A stretch of DNA of 53,641 bases from an uncultured Prevotellaceae bacterium. GTDB taxonomy: Bacteria; Bacteroidota; Bacteroidia; Bacteroidales; Bacteroidaceae. Positions 34,009 to 43,608 of the stretch are shown here, in pieces. Below the pieces are notes generated by a model, which was not told the DNA's origin, ran no database searches, and saw nothing but the letters and a program-made list of their open reading frames with translations. Every line of letters begins with the position of its first letter. The first letter of the stretch is position 1. Location of the stretch: the NCBI GenBank assembly GCA_902764705.1, contig CACWWZ010000016.1, forward strand, positions 1 through 53,641. Reading direction: 5' to 3'. Made by a program: the position numbers and the translations under genes.

Positions 34009-34080
34009 TTAAGAATTAAGAATTAAGAGATAAGAATTAAGAGATAAGAATTAAGAGATAAGAATTAAGAGATAAGAGTT
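34006..34080. repeat. 14-bp tandem repeat at the convergent end of MBL and GH25 genes
   Basis: AAGAATTAAGAGAT is repeated four times after two shorter AATTAAGA units, filling the 70-bp gap between the stop codons of the convergent genes. Confidence 0.9.
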
Positions 34081-34981
34081 AGTCATCGTTGTAGGCTTCT
34101 TCGCCGATTTGCTCGCGGGCGCCGATGGTCATCTTGCGCAAATCGTAGAAAGAACCGTTGTAGATATTGAAATCGACATAACCCTTGATGCCCGGCAAGC
34201 GTCCCACATCGGTATGCTGCCAGAACTTCCAACGGCCTTTATACTCTACCTTATCGACATAGTAATGTGCTATCCAATAAGGATAGGCGTTGAAGACGGA
34301 GTCGCTGAGATAGCGCGTCTTGAATTTATAATAGGTATAGATGATGGGCTTGACGCCATAGTGCTGTTCCACGATTTTCAGCCACAGACGGACACTCTCC
34401 TTGAACTCCTGGTCAGTCTGGTTCTTGGGCTTGTGCTCGACGTCGAGGACAGGAGGCAGGTCGCCATTCTCGAGTTTTACGTTCTTGATGAAGAACTCGG
34501 CCTGAGCCTTGGCGGGCGAATGGACGCTGTAGAAATGGTAGGCACCACGGGTAAAGCCGTACTCGCGAGCCTGATAGAAATTGTCGATAAAGTTTTCGTC
34601 GATTTGCGAGGCGCCCTCCGTAGCCTTGATCATGACGAAACGCACAGGGAACTTGTCGATGGTTCCTTCGTCCTTCAGCGTCTGCCAATCGATAGCGCCT
34701 TGGTGGTGGCTGATGTCGATACCGTGAATCTCGTAGCCTTCAGGATAACTGATGTCGCCATAAAGGGCGCGGAAACGGAATCCGAAGGGACTGACGAAGA
34801 AATAATAGAAGAAATAGATGTAGGCAGCCAGCACCGCCGCTCCACCCAGCCACCAGGCCCATCCGGGCATGTGTTGCAGAAGACGGATGATGATGTTCGG
34901 ACGATGACGCCCCGGTCCCCGATAGGTACGAGAAGTATTGACGCCCTTGTAGCTGACGACTTTTCTCTTCTTTTTCGGCAT
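34079..34981 (-). CDS. Membrane-anchored GH25 lysozyme-type muramidase
   Basis: I start at MPKKKRKVV (34981, 300 aa) because the upstream in-frame ATG at 35035 would fall in the terminator hairpin of the preceding gene. A basic N-terminus leads into one membrane segment (about 43-64), so the catalytic domain is anchored and faces the periplasm. GH25 residues are visible: HGIDISHHQG (86-95, D89), VMIKATEG (116-123), LPPVLDVEH (175-183, D180 and E182), and WQHTDVGRLPG near the C-terminus, with the order of the family. It would cleave peptidoglycan between N-acetylmuramic acid and N-acetylglucosamine. It lies 10 bp downstream of the pfp terminator. Confidence 0.9.
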   Translation of the reverse strand: MPKKKRKVVSYKGVNTSRTYRGPGRHRPNIIIRLLQHMPGWAWWLGGAAVLAAYIYFFYYFFVSPFGFRFRALYGDISYPEGYEIHGIDISHHQGAIDWQTLKDEGTIDKFPVRFVMIKATEGASQIDENFIDNFYQAREYGFTRGAYHFYSVHSPAKAQAEFFIKNVKLENGDLPPVLDVEHKPKNQTDQEFKESVRLWLKIVEQHYGVKPIIYTYYKFKTRYLSDSVFNAYPYWIAHYYVDKVEYKGRWKFWQHTDVGRLPGIKGYVDFNIYNGSFYDLRKMTIGAREQIGEEAYNDD

Positions 34982-34990
34982 AAAAGAAAG

Positions 34991-35028
34991 ACTGCGAGTT
35001 TCACGAAAAATATCGTAAAACTCGCAGT
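34991..35028 (-). terminator. Terminator hairpin between pfp and the GH25 gene
   Basis: ACTGCGAGTTT (34991-35001) is the exact complement of AAACTCGCAGT (35018-35028), with inner ACGA/TCGT pairing. On the minus strand CTTTCTTTT follows. It lies 10 bp past the pfp stop. Confidence 0.8.
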
Positions 35029-35038
35029 TAAACAATAA

Positions 35039-36676
35039 TTATTTAGCCTGCTCGAGAGCGAGGGTACGTGTAGGCTGGTCGCAAACCTCCGTGGGTCCCC
35101 AGTACTGGATAGGTCCGGGATAGACGTAAGCGGTCTTGCGAGCCCACTCGTCGCGATGAGCAGCGAACTCCTTGAAGGGTGCACCGTCGAGCTCGACGAG
35201 GGCCTTGCGGATAACGGGCTTCATCTCACCTGCACGACGCTCCATATTCATCATCATGGTGATGGGCACACCACCTGCAATCCACTGGTCGGCAGGAGCG
35301 GTGGTATTCTTCACGATGGCCATGTAACCGGTCTTGCCGTTGGCAATGAGCTGGGCAGCAGAGGTTCCGAGGGCATAGCAGTAGTCAGCGTCGAAGTTAG
35401 AAGGAGCAGCGCAGCGTCCCTCGTAACCGAAGAAGTGGTGCTGGGTACCGAACTTGCCGACATACTTGCCTTCCTTCTTCATCTTCTCGAGTTTCTGTGC
35501 AACCATCGTAGAGAGCAGCTTCTCGGTCTCGATGAGCGACACCTGTACGTTTCCGTGAGGATCGCGGTCGAGGGCCAGCTGACGGGCCACACCTACGGGC
35601 AGGCTATTGAACACCTTCAGGTTCTCCTCGGTGAGGTGGCTCTTGGCGAAGTCCACCTGCTCGTCGCGGCTGATTTCCTTGGCCTCGGGCATTGCCAGCA
35701 CGTCGTTGAGCTGGGCAATGAGCTTCTTGATGGCGGGAATGAACTCGATAACGCCCTCGGGAATGATGACGGTACCGAAGTTGTTGCCGTCGGCAGCACG
35801 CTTGCAAACGGCATCGGCGATGTAGTCCACGATGTCGTCGAGGCTCATGCCCTTAGCCTCTACCTCCTCAGAAACGAGGCAGATGTTAGGCTGTGTCTGC
35901 AAAGCGCACTCCAGAGCGATGTGAGAAGCCGAACGACCCATCACCTTGATGAAGTGCCAGTACTTGCGGGCAGAGTTACAGTCGCGCTCGATGTTACCAA
36001 TCAGCTCAGAGTAAGTCTTACAAGCGGTGTCGAAACCGAACGAGGTCTCAATCTGCTCGTTCTTCAGGTCGCCGTCGATGGTCTTAGGACAACCGATAAC
36101 CTGTACGCCATAGTTCTTGGCAGCATAGTACTCAGCCAGCACGCAGGCATTGGTGTTAGAGTCGTCGCCACCGATAATCACGATAGCCTTGATATCGAGC
36201 TCGCGGATAATCTCGAGACCCTTCTCGAACTGATCGACCTTCTCGAGCTTGGTACGACCAGATCCGATCATATCGAAACCACCGGTATTGCGATATTCGT
36301 CGATAATATCCTTGGTGAGCTCCATGTAGTTATGGTCAACGAGACCACCAGGACCGAGGATGAAACCGAACAGGCGGTTCTCAGGGTTCAGCTTCTTAAT
36401 CTGGTCGAAGAGACCGGTAATCACGTTGTGACCGCCAGGAGCCTGACCGCCGCTGAGGATGATACCCACGTTCATCTTCTTGTGGTTAGCCTCGGTAGCG
36501 GGCTCGAACTCAACGATAGGCATACCATAGGTGTTGGGGAACAACTTCTTGATTTCCTCCTGATCGCCAACACTCTGTGTGGCCTTACCTTCCTTTACTT
36601 TTACTGCACCCTGAAGTGCCTTGGGCAACTTCGGCTGATAAGCGGCTCTCGCCATCTGCAATGCACTTTTTTCCAT
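35039..36676 (-). CDS. pfp: Pyrophosphate--fructose-6-phosphate 1-phosphotransferase
   Basis: This 545-aa enzyme phosphorylates fructose 6-phosphate reversibly, using PPi instead of ATP. The long type found in Bacteroidales and plants has the motifs [11 protein letters not shown] (74-84, PPi-binding), [11 protein letters not shown] (167-177, where Asp replaces the Gly used by ATP enzymes) and GSGRTKLEK (138-146). The frame is open up to 36796, but the residues before MEKSALQ are not protein-like and the promoter region lies there. It is the only gene of its transcript and ends in a strong hairpin. A 515-codon opposite-strand frame over it is a shadow. Confidence 0.95.
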   Translation of the reverse strand: MEKSALQMARAAYQPKLPKALQGAVKVKEGKATQSVGDQEEIKKLFPNTYGMPIVEFEPATEANHKKMNVGIILSGGQAPGGHNVITGLFDQIKKLNPENRLFGFILGPGGLVDHNYMELTKDIIDEYRNTGGFDMIGSGRTKLEKVDQFEKGLEIIRELDIKAIVIIGGDDSNTNACVLAEYYAAKNYGVQVIGCPKTIDGDLKNEQIETSFGFDTACKTYSELIGNIERDCNSARKYWHFIKVMGRSASHIALECALQTQPNICLVSEEVEAKGMSLDDIVDYIADAVCKRAADGNNFGTVIIPEGVIEFIPAIKKLIAQLNDVLAMPEAKEISRDEQVDFAKSHLTEENLKVFNSLPVGVARQLALDRDPHGNVQVSLIETEKLLSTMVAQKLEKMKKEGKYVGKFGTQHHFFGYEGRCAAPSNFDADYCYALGTSAAQLIANGKTGYMAIVKNTTAPADQWIAGGVPITMMMNMERRAGEMKPVIRKALVELDGAPFKEFAAHRDEWARKTAYVYPGPIQYWGPTEVCDQPTRTLALEQAK

Positions 36677-36719
36677 AATTTTTATACGAATTATAATGAA
36701 TGATTGAACTTTCGGAATG

Positions 36720-36727
36720 CAAAAATA
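36720..36727 (-). promoter_or_regulatory. -7 box for pfp
   Basis: Minus strand TATTTTTG, about 44 bp before the ATG at 36676. No good -33 element is visible. Confidence 0.5.
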
Positions 36728-36789
36728 CTCTTTTTTCGGGAGAAAAGAGAAATATTTCAGCCTTTTTAATGTTTTTTTTAGTTGAAAGG

Positions 36790-36820
36790 CTTGCAATATA
36801 GAAAATTTTTCGTATCTTTG
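36790..36820 (+). promoter_or_regulatory. Promoter of the six-gene operon 36863-43608
   Basis: CTTG (36790-36793), 19 bp, TATCTTTG (36813-36820), about 43 bp before the ATG at 36863. Confidence 0.75.
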
Positions 36821-36862
36821 ACCATTGAAACAACAAAATCAAAAAAACAGGAGGGTTTATTT

Positions 36863-37135
36863 ATGACAAACAAAAGAACATTGAAGAAGTCAATAACTCA
36901 GATTTGCGAGGCCATGTTCACGGAATGTGTTGCTACGACCATCTCTTCCCAGAAGTCGAGTCAGGAGAACATCGAGGCGCTGCTCTTCAGCATTGTGAGA
37001 TTGCAGGACGATTTCATCTCACGCATCTCGCATCCCGAGCCGGGCATGCCTGCCAAGCAATATTTCAAGGTGCTTCGCGAGAAATTTGCCGCAGAGGCCA
37101 GCGAGTTAATTGACCAGATTAATAATATGTATTAA
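36863..37135 (+). CDS. 90-aa conserved-looking cytosolic protein of unknown function
   Basis: The start MTNKRTLKKSITQICEAMF is chosen because AGGAGGG, a full Shine-Dalgarno sequence that is rare in this phylum, lies 7-13 bp upstream; the frame itself is open from 36782. The protein is helical, with alternating charged and hydrophobic residues (IEALLFSIVRLQDDFISRISHPEPG...), and ends in an acidic helix (ASELIDQINNMY). I do not recognise a family, and no signal peptide is present. It is first in a plus-strand operon, 7 bp before the acyltransferase gene. Confidence 0.7.
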   Translation: MTNKRTLKKSITQICEAMFTECVATTISSQKSSQENIEALLFSIVRLQDDFISRISHPEPGMPAKQYFKVLREKFAAEASELIDQINNMY

Positions 37136-37142
37136 ACGAACC

Positions 37143-37697
37143 ATGTGGAAATCATTTTGTCGCTGGCTGTTATATAAACGGCTAGGCTGGACGCTTGAAA
37201 TGACAGAAGAGCACCCTGATAAGTTTATCATCTGTCTGGCGCCACACACCAGCAACTGGGACTTCGTATTAGGGCAACTGTATAGCGGTGCAGAAGGTCT
37301 GAAAAGCAACTTTCTGATGAAGAAAGAATGGTTTTTCTGGCCGCTGGGTCCCATATTCCGTAAGTTGGGAGGCATCCCCGTGTTCCGTTCCAAGAAGACG
37401 AGCATGACGGACAGTCTTGCCGAGGCCGCACGTCAGGCTAAGCACTTCATGCTGTGCATCACCCCCGAGGGAACGCGTTCGCTGAACCCCGAATGGAAGA
37501 AAGGATTCTATTACATCGCCCAAAAAGCTGAGATTCCCATTCTGCTTTATGGCGTGGACTACGAAAAGCGGCTCATCAGTTGCACCAAGACCATTATTCC
37601 CAATGGGGATATTGACAGTCAGATGCGCGACATCAAACTCTATTTCAAGGATTTCAAGGGAAAGAATCCTGATATGTTTACGATTGGCGAGGTATAA
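37143..37697 (+). CDS. PlsC-like 1-acylglycerol-3-phosphate acyltransferase
   Basis: The start MWKSFCRWLLYKRLG (184 aa) is preferred over an earlier ATG at 37110 that would overlap the previous gene. The two acyltransferase signatures are visible: APHTSNWDF (33-41, the HX4D catalytic pair H35 and D40) and TPEGTRS (about 106-112). The N-terminal tail is hydrophobic. The family acylates lysophosphatidate or related lipids during phospholipid or lipid A synthesis; this short variant may use an unusual acceptor. It ends 1 bp before the next ATG, so the genes are coupled. Confidence 0.85.
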   Translation: MWKSFCRWLLYKRLGWTLEMTEEHPDKFIICLAPHTSNWDFVLGQLYSGAEGLKSNFLMKKEWFFWPLGPIFRKLGGIPVFRSKKTSMTDSLAEAARQAKHFMLCITPEGTRSLNPEWKKGFYYIAQKAEIPILLYGVDYEKRLISCTKTIIPNGDIDSQMRDIKLYFKDFKGKNPDMFTIGEV

Positions 37698-37698
37698 A

Positions 37699-40587
37699 AT
37701 GCAAAGATTCATCTTATATATTCTCTTATGGTTATCAGCTATTCCCTCTATGGCACAGAGTGCCAAGGACGAGGCAAAACTGGCAGATAACCTCAAGCAG
37801 TATTTTGCCCATTACAAGCCCAAAAGCACGAAACTCACACAACAGCCCCGCATGCTTGGCTACGAGCTGGACAACGAAGCCAAGACGCTGACCATTACCG
37901 CTGACGAGTACTTCGCGGCACAGGAATTCACGCCCGACATTACCGAGCGTATCTACAAGAAAATACAAGGCGCCATTCCTAAAGTCTACCGCGACTATCA
38001 GATTACCGTCGTCACCATTGGAATGACCATCGACGAGCTGATTCCCAACCGTCTTTCGCACAATGCCGACAAGTCGCGCTTATGGGGAGACATTGACTAC
38101 GACGGTGAGCCGTGGGTAAAAAACATCTCCACCCCCTTTACTCCGACTCACGGACTACAGGGGCGCCATCTGTCGCTGTGGGCCAGTCACGGCATTTTTT
38201 ACGACCAGAAGAAAGGTTGTTGGCGCTGGCAGCGTCCCAAGCTGTTTGCCACGACAGAGGATCTGTTCACACAAACCATCGTCGTCCCCTACCTCATTCC
38301 CATGTTGGAAAAGGCCGGAGCCATCGTGTTTACCCCCCGTGAACGCGACTGGCAGACGGAAGAAATCATTGTCGACAACGATGGTTCCCGTCGCAACTAC
38401 TTCGAAGTGACGGCACACGGGAAGTGGCTAACCACCTCTGCACCCGGTTTTGCCTGGCACAGCGGAACTTATACCGACGGAGAGAATCCGTTCGAAGCAG
38501 GCAGCGTGCGTATGACTAAAACGACCAGCAGCAAGTCGAAATATTCTCTGGCCACCTATCAGCCCGACTTCAAGAAGGCCGGACGCTATGCGGTGTATGT
38601 CAGCTACCAGACGCTTCCCAACAGCATCGACGACGCCCTGTATACCGTTTGGCACAAGGGCGAGCGCACCCAGTTCCGCGTGAACCAGCAGATGGGAGGC
38701 TCCACGTGGGTCTATCTGGGCACTTTCGACTTTGATGCCGGATACAGTGAGTTTAATCGGGTAACCGTCTCGAATCAGAGCGACCACCGGGGTGTAGTGA
38801 CGACAGACGCCGTACGCTTTGGTGGCGGCATGGGCAATATCGAGCGTTTTGGAGAAACCAGCGGCATGCCCAGAGCGTTGGAAGGTGCACGCTATTTCGG
38901 ACAATGGGCCGGTATGCCCTACTCCGTCTATAGCAGCAAAGAAGGTAACGACGACTATGGCGACGACATCAATGTACGCTCACTGATGACCAACCTGCTG
39001 GGAGGCGGTTCGTGCTATATGCCCAGCATCGAGGGGCGTAAGGTACCTATTGAATTGTCGTTGGCGGTGCATAGCGACGCAGGATATGCCAAAGACGGAG
39101 CAGGACTGATCGGTTCGCTGTCAATATGTACCACCAAATTCAATGACGGCAAGCTGAATGCCGGCATTTCACGTATGGCATCACGCGACTTTGCCGACGC
39201 ACTGCTATCGAACGAAGTGCTGGACATCAAATATAAGTATAAGGACTGGAACCGCAGGGAGCTGTTCGACCGCAACTATTCCGAGACCCGCGTACCCGAG
39301 GTTCCCAGTGCCATTCTGGAAACCATGTCGCACCAGAACTTCCCCGACATGCGCTACGGACAAGACCCCAACTTCCGTTTCACGCTGGCGCGTTCCATCT
39401 ACAAAACCATTCTGCGATACGTGAACGACCAGCACGGCACTTCGTTTATGGTTGCTCCGCTGGCACCGAACGGTTTCCAAATAGAACACAGCGGCAAGGA
39501 AACGTTCCGGTTGAGTTGGAATGCGGTGGATGACCCGCAGGAACTGACTTCCAAGCCCACAGGCTTTATCGTCTATACAGCTATTGGAGATGCCGATTTC
39601 GACAACGGCACCTATATCCGTTCGAAGAACAGCTATGAACTGCAGCTGGAACCCAATCTGCTCTATCACTTCAAGGTAACGGCAGTGAATCGGGGTGGAG
39701 AGAGTTTCCCCACGGAAATGCTGTCGGTACTATATAATCCTAAGGCAACGCATACGGTGATGGTGGTGAACGGATTCCACAGAGTTTCCTCGCCAGCCAT
39801 CCGTAACACACTCACGGAACAGGGTTTCGACCTGGACGAAGATCCTGGCGTAACCTATGGTCCTACGTTTGGCTGGGTAGGCCGCCAGATTAATTTCGAC
39901 CGCAGTCAGATGGGCAATGAGAACGGAGGACTGGGCAACAGTGGTGAAGAACTGGCAGGACAACTCATTGCCGGCAATGACTTCAACTACGTCAAAACCC
40001 ACGCTGAGTGTATTGCGAAAGCCGGAGCATATAACATCGTCAGCTGTTCGAGCGAGGCATTTGAAACCATGTTGCCTCAGCCCGCAAAGATTGCCGCTAT
40101 CGATTTGCTGCTCGGACTGGAACAAGACGACAAGCACAGCCTCAACTACTATAAGACGTTCACCACGACGATGCGAAATGCGTTAAAGCACTATACCGCC
40201 CAAGGTGGAGCGCTACTGGTTAGTGGAGCCTATGTGGGCAGCGACATGCAGGAAGCAGAGGAACGGCAGTTCATGGCCGACGTGCTGAAATGCCAATACG
40301 CAGGTCGTTATACGGACGACAACAACACTGTCACAGGATTAAGTACTGCCATACAATACTGGCACCGCCTGAACGGAGAGCATTATGCAGCCGTCTCCAC
40401 AGATGTGCTCCTGCCTGTTGGCTCTGCCTATATTGCTATGCAGTATGCTGACGGACAGGATGCTGCCGTTGCATATAAAGGGACCGACTACAGCGCCTTC
40501 ACCATGGGATTCCCCTTCGAATGCATCAAGGACGAAAAGAAGCGAAGTTCTATCATGCGAGGAATACTAAACTATCTTATCAAATAA
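37699..40587 (+). CDS. Secreted multidomain amidase-like/golvesin-type protein
   Basis: The start MQRFILYILLWLSAIPSMAQ gives a signal peptide and a 962-aa protein; the frame is open from 37549, inside the acyltransferase gene, but lacks a signal there. The N-terminal half shows an amidase_3-like split domain: FTPTHGLQGRHLSLWASHG, then HSDAG and VPSAILETMSHQNFPDMRYGQDP, which match the metal- and wall-binding patterns. A beta-rich insert (about 215-365) resembles the golvesin C-terminal/xanthan-lyase binding domain. A fibronectin-like stretch follows (GFIVYTAIGDADFDNGTYI) and a C-terminal glutaminase-like Rossmann domain (VMVVNGFHRVSSP). Probable cell-wall or polysaccharide binding in the periplasm. 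Catalysis is not proven. Confidence 0.78.
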   Translation: MQRFILYILLWLSAIPSMAQSAKDEAKLADNLKQYFAHYKPKSTKLTQQPRMLGYELDNEAKTLTITADEYFAAQEFTPDITERIYKKIQGAIPKVYRDYQITVVTIGMTIDELIPNRLSHNADKSRLWGDIDYDGEPWVKNISTPFTPTHGLQGRHLSLWASHGIFYDQKKGCWRWQRPKLFATTEDLFTQTIVVPYLIPMLEKAGAIVFTPRERDWQTEEIIVDNDGSRRNYFEVTAHGKWLTTSAPGFAWHSGTYTDGENPFEAGSVRMTKTTSSKSKYSLATYQPDFKKAGRYAVYVSYQTLPNSIDDALYTVWHKGERTQFRVNQQMGGSTWVYLGTFDFDAGYSEFNRVTVSNQSDHRGVVTTDAVRFGGGMGNIERFGETSGMPRALEGARYFGQWAGMPYSVYSSKEGNDDYGDDINVRSLMTNLLGGGSCYMPSIEGRKVPIELSLAVHSDAGYAKDGAGLIGSLSICTTKFNDGKLNAGISRMASRDFADALLSNEVLDIKYKYKDWNRRELFDRNYSETRVPEVPSAILETMSHQNFPDMRYGQDPNFRFTLARSIYKTILRYVNDQHGTSFMVAPLAPNGFQIEHSGKETFRLSWNAVDDPQELTSKPTGFIVYTAIGDADFDNGTYIRSKNSYELQLEPNLLYHFKVTAVNRGGESFPTEMLSVLYNPKATHTVMVVNGFHRVSSPAIRNTLTEQGFDLDEDPGVTYGPTFGWVGRQINFDRSQMGNENGGLGNSGEELAGQLIAGNDFNYVKTHAECIAKAGAYNIVSCSSEAFETMLPQPAKIAAIDLLLGLEQDDKHSLNYYKTFTTTMRNALKHYTAQGGALLVSGAYVGSDMQEAEERQFMADVLKCQYAGRYTDDNNTVTGLSTAIQYWHRLNGEHYAAVSTDVLLPVGSAYIAMQYADGQDAAVAYKGTDYSAFTMGFPFECIKDEKKRSSIMRGILNYLIK

Positions 40588-40604
40588 CATAAAACAATAC
40601 TATT

Positions 40605-40952
40605 ATGTACAAAATTCAAACAAATTCAAGCGGAACCCGCAGCATTGAAATCTCTGAGGAGCACCTGCAGACCATCGAAAAGTATCAGTTATTCCGCGAC
40701 CTTATCGACTCCAGCGGTTATGTCGATGAGGAAGTTCTGAACAAGCTGAAACTGAATATCCGTTCATTGTTGGAATCAGAGGCCGGTATGGACAAGCAAC
40801 TGCTGGACCTCTGCCTGGACGTCATCTATCATTCCAACATGAAGGCCTACGGATTGCAACAGCTGGTCATTCTGTTCATTAACTGGAAAAATCGCGGCAA
40901 CGACAATCTGGGAATGACCACACGAGCCTTCCAGGGAACACCGTTTAATTAA
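40605..40952 (+). CDS. 115-aa protein of unknown function
   Basis: The protein begins MYKIQTNSSGTRSIEISEEHLQTIEKY, then two helices with alternating hydrophobic residues (NKLKLNIRSLLESEAG, DLCLDVIYHSNMKAYGLQQLVILFINW) and a polar C-terminus. It has no signal peptide or membrane segment and no recognised family. It is 17 bp after the amidase-like gene and 24 bp before YgiQ, so it belongs to the same operon. Confidence 0.65.
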   Translation: MYKIQTNSSGTRSIEISEEHLQTIEKYQLFRDLIDSSGYVDEEVLNKLKLNIRSLLESEAGMDKQLLDLCLDVIYHSNMKAYGLQQLVILFINWKNRGNDNLGMTTRAFQGTPFN

Positions 40953-40976
40953 AGGTAAAAAGGTATAAAAGGGAAA

Positions 40977-42875
40977 GTGGAATATAGGCTAACGGATTTT
41001 CTGCCAACAACGAAGAAGGAGTTGGAACTCAGAGGTTGGGATGAGGTTGATGTCATCCTATTTTCTGCCGATGCCTATGTTGACCATCCTTCGTTTGGGG
41101 CGGCAGTTATCGGGCGTATCCTTGAAGCCGCGGGATTCCGTGTGGCCATCGTACCCCAGCCCGACTGGCACGGCGACTATCGCGATTTCAAAAAGCTGGG
41201 CAGACCACGCCTGTTCTTTGGTATCTCGCCAGGATGCATGGACTCGATGGTCAATAAATATACCGCCAACCGCAGGCTTCGCTCCGAGGATGCCTACAGT
41301 CCTGACGGGCGCCACGACTTGCGACCGGAATATCCCACCATCGTCTATTCGAAAATCCTGCGCGAGATCTATCCTGACGTACCCATTGTACTCGGGGGCA
41401 TTGAGGCGTCGCTGCGCCGTCTGACTCACTACGACTATTGGCAAGACCGCTTGCGCCCTTGTATTTTGTGTGATGCTCCAGCCGACCTTATTATCTACGG
41501 TATGGGAGAGAAACCCATCGTGGAACTTGCCCATAGGCTCGATGCGGGAGATAACATCCAGCAGATTCACGATATTCCTCAGACGGTATACCTTTCCGCT
41601 GACATCACGCCGACGGATGACGACATTGTGCTTCATTCCCACGAGGAATGCCTGAAAGACAAGCGTTCACAGGCAGAGAACTTCCGGCATATCGAGGAAC
41701 AGTCGAACATGATTCATGCCAAGCGGCTTATACAGCCAGTTTCACCAACGCTTTGCGTTGTGGTGAATCCTCCTTATCCGCCTATGACAACAGAAGAGTT
41801 GGACGCATCGTTCGACCTGCCTTACACGCGCGTACCTCATTTAAAATACAAAGACAAGCGCATTCCCGCCTACGACATGATCAAATATTCTGTCAACATC
41901 CATCGCGGTTGTTTTGGCGGATGTGCCTTCTGCACCATCTCGGCCCATCAGGGCAAATTCATTGCCTGTCGCTCGAAGGAGAGCATTCTCCGCGAGGTGA
42001 AGCAGGTGATGGAGATGCCTGGCTTCAAGGGTTATCTCAGCGACTTAGGCGGACCTTCGGCCAATATGTATGGTATGTCGGGGCGCAACAAGAATGCCTG
42101 CGAGAAATGTAAACGTCCCAGTTGCATCCATCCGCAGATATGCCCGAATCTGAATACCGATCACTCCAAACTCCTTGAGATCTATCGCGCCGTCGACGCC
42201 CTGCCAGGCATCAAGAAGAGTTTCATCGGCAGTGGCGTGCGCTACGACTTACTACTCTATAAGAGCAAGGACGAGAAGTCGAACAAAGCGGCTATGGACT
42301 ATACCCGCGAACTGATTACGAAGCATGTCAGCGGACGTCTGAAGGTGGCCCCGGAACACACCAGCAATCGCGTGTTGCACCTGATGCGCAAGCCCTCGTT
42401 CCAGCAGTTCTACGAATTCAAGCGCATCTTCGACCGCATCAATCGCGAGGAGCATCTCAACCAGCAGATCATCCCCTATTTCATCTCCAGCCATCCAGGG
42501 TGTACGGAGGCGGATATGGCCGAGTTGGCTGTCATCACCAAGCATCTCGACTTCCAGCTCGAACAGGTTCAGGACTTCACCCCCACACCCATGACAGTCT
42601 CTACTGAGACGTGGTATACGGGTTACGATCCCTATACCCTTGAACCCGTCAAGAGTGCCAAGAGCCAACAGGAGAAACTGGCCCAACGCCAGTACTTCTT
42701 CTGGTATAAGCCTGAAGAACGTCGGGGCATTGAACAGAGTCTGCGACGTATTGGCAAACCCGAGCTCATCAACGAGCTGTGTCCCAGAAATTACACCAAT
42801 GGAAATTATCGAGCAAACCCTCATCCCCAAAAATCCCACGAAGAAAAGCGAGGACGGAATCGTCGTAGGAAATGA
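40977..42875 (+). CDS. YgiQ family radical SAM protein
   Basis: This 632-aa enzyme starts at a GTG (40977-40979), since the conserved N-terminus YRLTDFLPTTKKELELRGWDEVDVILFSADAYVDHPSFG begins directly after it; no ATG lies before the conserved block. The N-terminal 280 residues form the B12-binding-like domain. The radical SAM centre is HRGCFGGCAFCTIS (309-322; Cys312, Cys316, Cys319), with the family's Cx3Cx2C. The YgiQ-specific segments PEHTSNRVLHLMRKP and DFTPTPMTVSTETWYTGYDP follow. The reaction is unknown. It overlaps the downstream gene by 77 bp. Confidence 0.92.
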   Translation: MEYRLTDFLPTTKKELELRGWDEVDVILFSADAYVDHPSFGAAVIGRILEAAGFRVAIVPQPDWHGDYRDFKKLGRPRLFFGISPGCMDSMVNKYTANRRLRSEDAYSPDGRHDLRPEYPTIVYSKILREIYPDVPIVLGGIEASLRRLTHYDYWQDRLRPCILCDAPADLIIYGMGEKPIVELAHRLDAGDNIQQIHDIPQTVYLSADITPTDDDIVLHSHEECLKDKRSQAENFRHIEEQSNMIHAKRLIQPVSPTLCVVVNPPYPPMTTEELDASFDLPYTRVPHLKYKDKRIPAYDMIKYSVNIHRGCFGGCAFCTISAHQGKFIACRSKESILREVKQVMEMPGFKGYLSDLGGPSANMYGMSGRNKNACEKCKRPSCIHPQICPNLNTDHSKLLEIYRAVDALPGIKKSFIGSGVRYDLLLYKSKDEKSNKAAMDYTRELITKHVSGRLKVAPEHTSNRVLHLMRKPSFQQFYEFKRIFDRINREEHLNQQIIPYFISSHPGCTEADMAELAVITKHLDFQLEQVQDFTPTPMTVSTETWYTGYDPYTLEPVKSAKSQQEKLAQRQYFFWYKPEERRGIEQSLRRIGKPELINELCPRNYTNGNYRANPHPQKSHEEKRGRNRRRK

Positions 42876-43608
42876 TTTCATTGCCGTTATCGACGGCAGC
42901 ACCTCGAAGTCCGACTATCGTCATAGCATGTTTCGCAGCAATGGGCGCTATGCCATGCAACTGGTATGCCGCTATATCAAATCTATGCCTGCCAACACCA
43001 CAAGTGAGATGTTTCTGCGTGGCGTCACCGCCTATATCCACAAGCATTACAAAAAGTCCATGCTGCCACGACTGGCGGAACATCCTGAGGATCGTCTGAC
43101 GTGTTCTGCCGTCATTTTCAGCAGGCTGTGTCGTGAGATTTGGCTCATTGGCGATTGCCAGTGTCTGGTGGATAATCAGTATTACGACAATCCCAAGCCC
43201 GCAGAAGCCGTGCTTGCCGCCCAGCGTGCTGTAGAGATGAAACGTTTGCTGGAACAAGGCCTGTCGCAAGACGAACTGCTACGTAACGACACCGCCCGTC
43301 CGCTCATCATTCCACGCATGATTCAGTCCATGAAGGAACAGAACATCACCTATAGCGTAATCGACGGATTCCACATTCCCCGACAGCACGTGATAACCGT
43401 TGCTCTCGATTTCCAACCTCACGAAATTGTACTGGCATCAGACGGCTATCCCTTTCTTCGTCCTACGCTGGCAGAAAGCGAACGTCTGTTGCAACAGCAA
43501 CGCGAAAAAGACCCGCTGAATATTGGCCCCGACTTTCAGGCCACCAAGGGTTTCCACCCCGATTTCAATTCCTTCGACGACCGTTCCTATATCCGCTTCC
43601 GGGTGTGA
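42799..43608 (+). CDS. PP2C-like (PPM) phosphatase-fold protein
   Basis: Starting at MEIIEQTLIPKNP (42799) the protein has 269 aa and begins inside the YgiQ C-terminus. A later start would remove the conserved NDFIAVIDGSTSKSD segment, which is the Asp-bearing PPM metal motif, so the overlap appears real. Other fragments of the family are TCSAVIFSRLCREIWLIGDCQ (a 'GD' metal site) and IVLASDGYPFL (near 210-220). The usual full set of four Asp residues cannot be proven. It may dephosphorylate a protein or be an inactive relative. It ends 22 bp inside the convergent M23 gene. Confidence 0.7.
   Translation: MEIIEQTLIPKNPTKKSEDGIVVGNDFIAVIDGSTSKSDYRHSMFRSNGRYAMQLVCRYIKSMPANTTSEMFLRGVTAYIHKHYKKSMLPRLAEHPEDRLTCSAVIFSRLCREIWLIGDCQCLVDNQYYDNPKPAEAVLAAQRAVEMKRLLEQGLSQDELLRNDTARPLIIPRMIQSMKEQNITYSVIDGFHIPRQHVITVALDFQPHEIVLASDGYPFLRPTLAESERLLQQQREKDPLNIGPDFQATKGFHPDFNSFDDRSYIRFRV

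Noticed and set aside
35156-36703. 515-codon open frame on the plus strand opposite pfp
   Set aside because: It is the antisense shadow of a well-conserved gene; the sequence has no family features.
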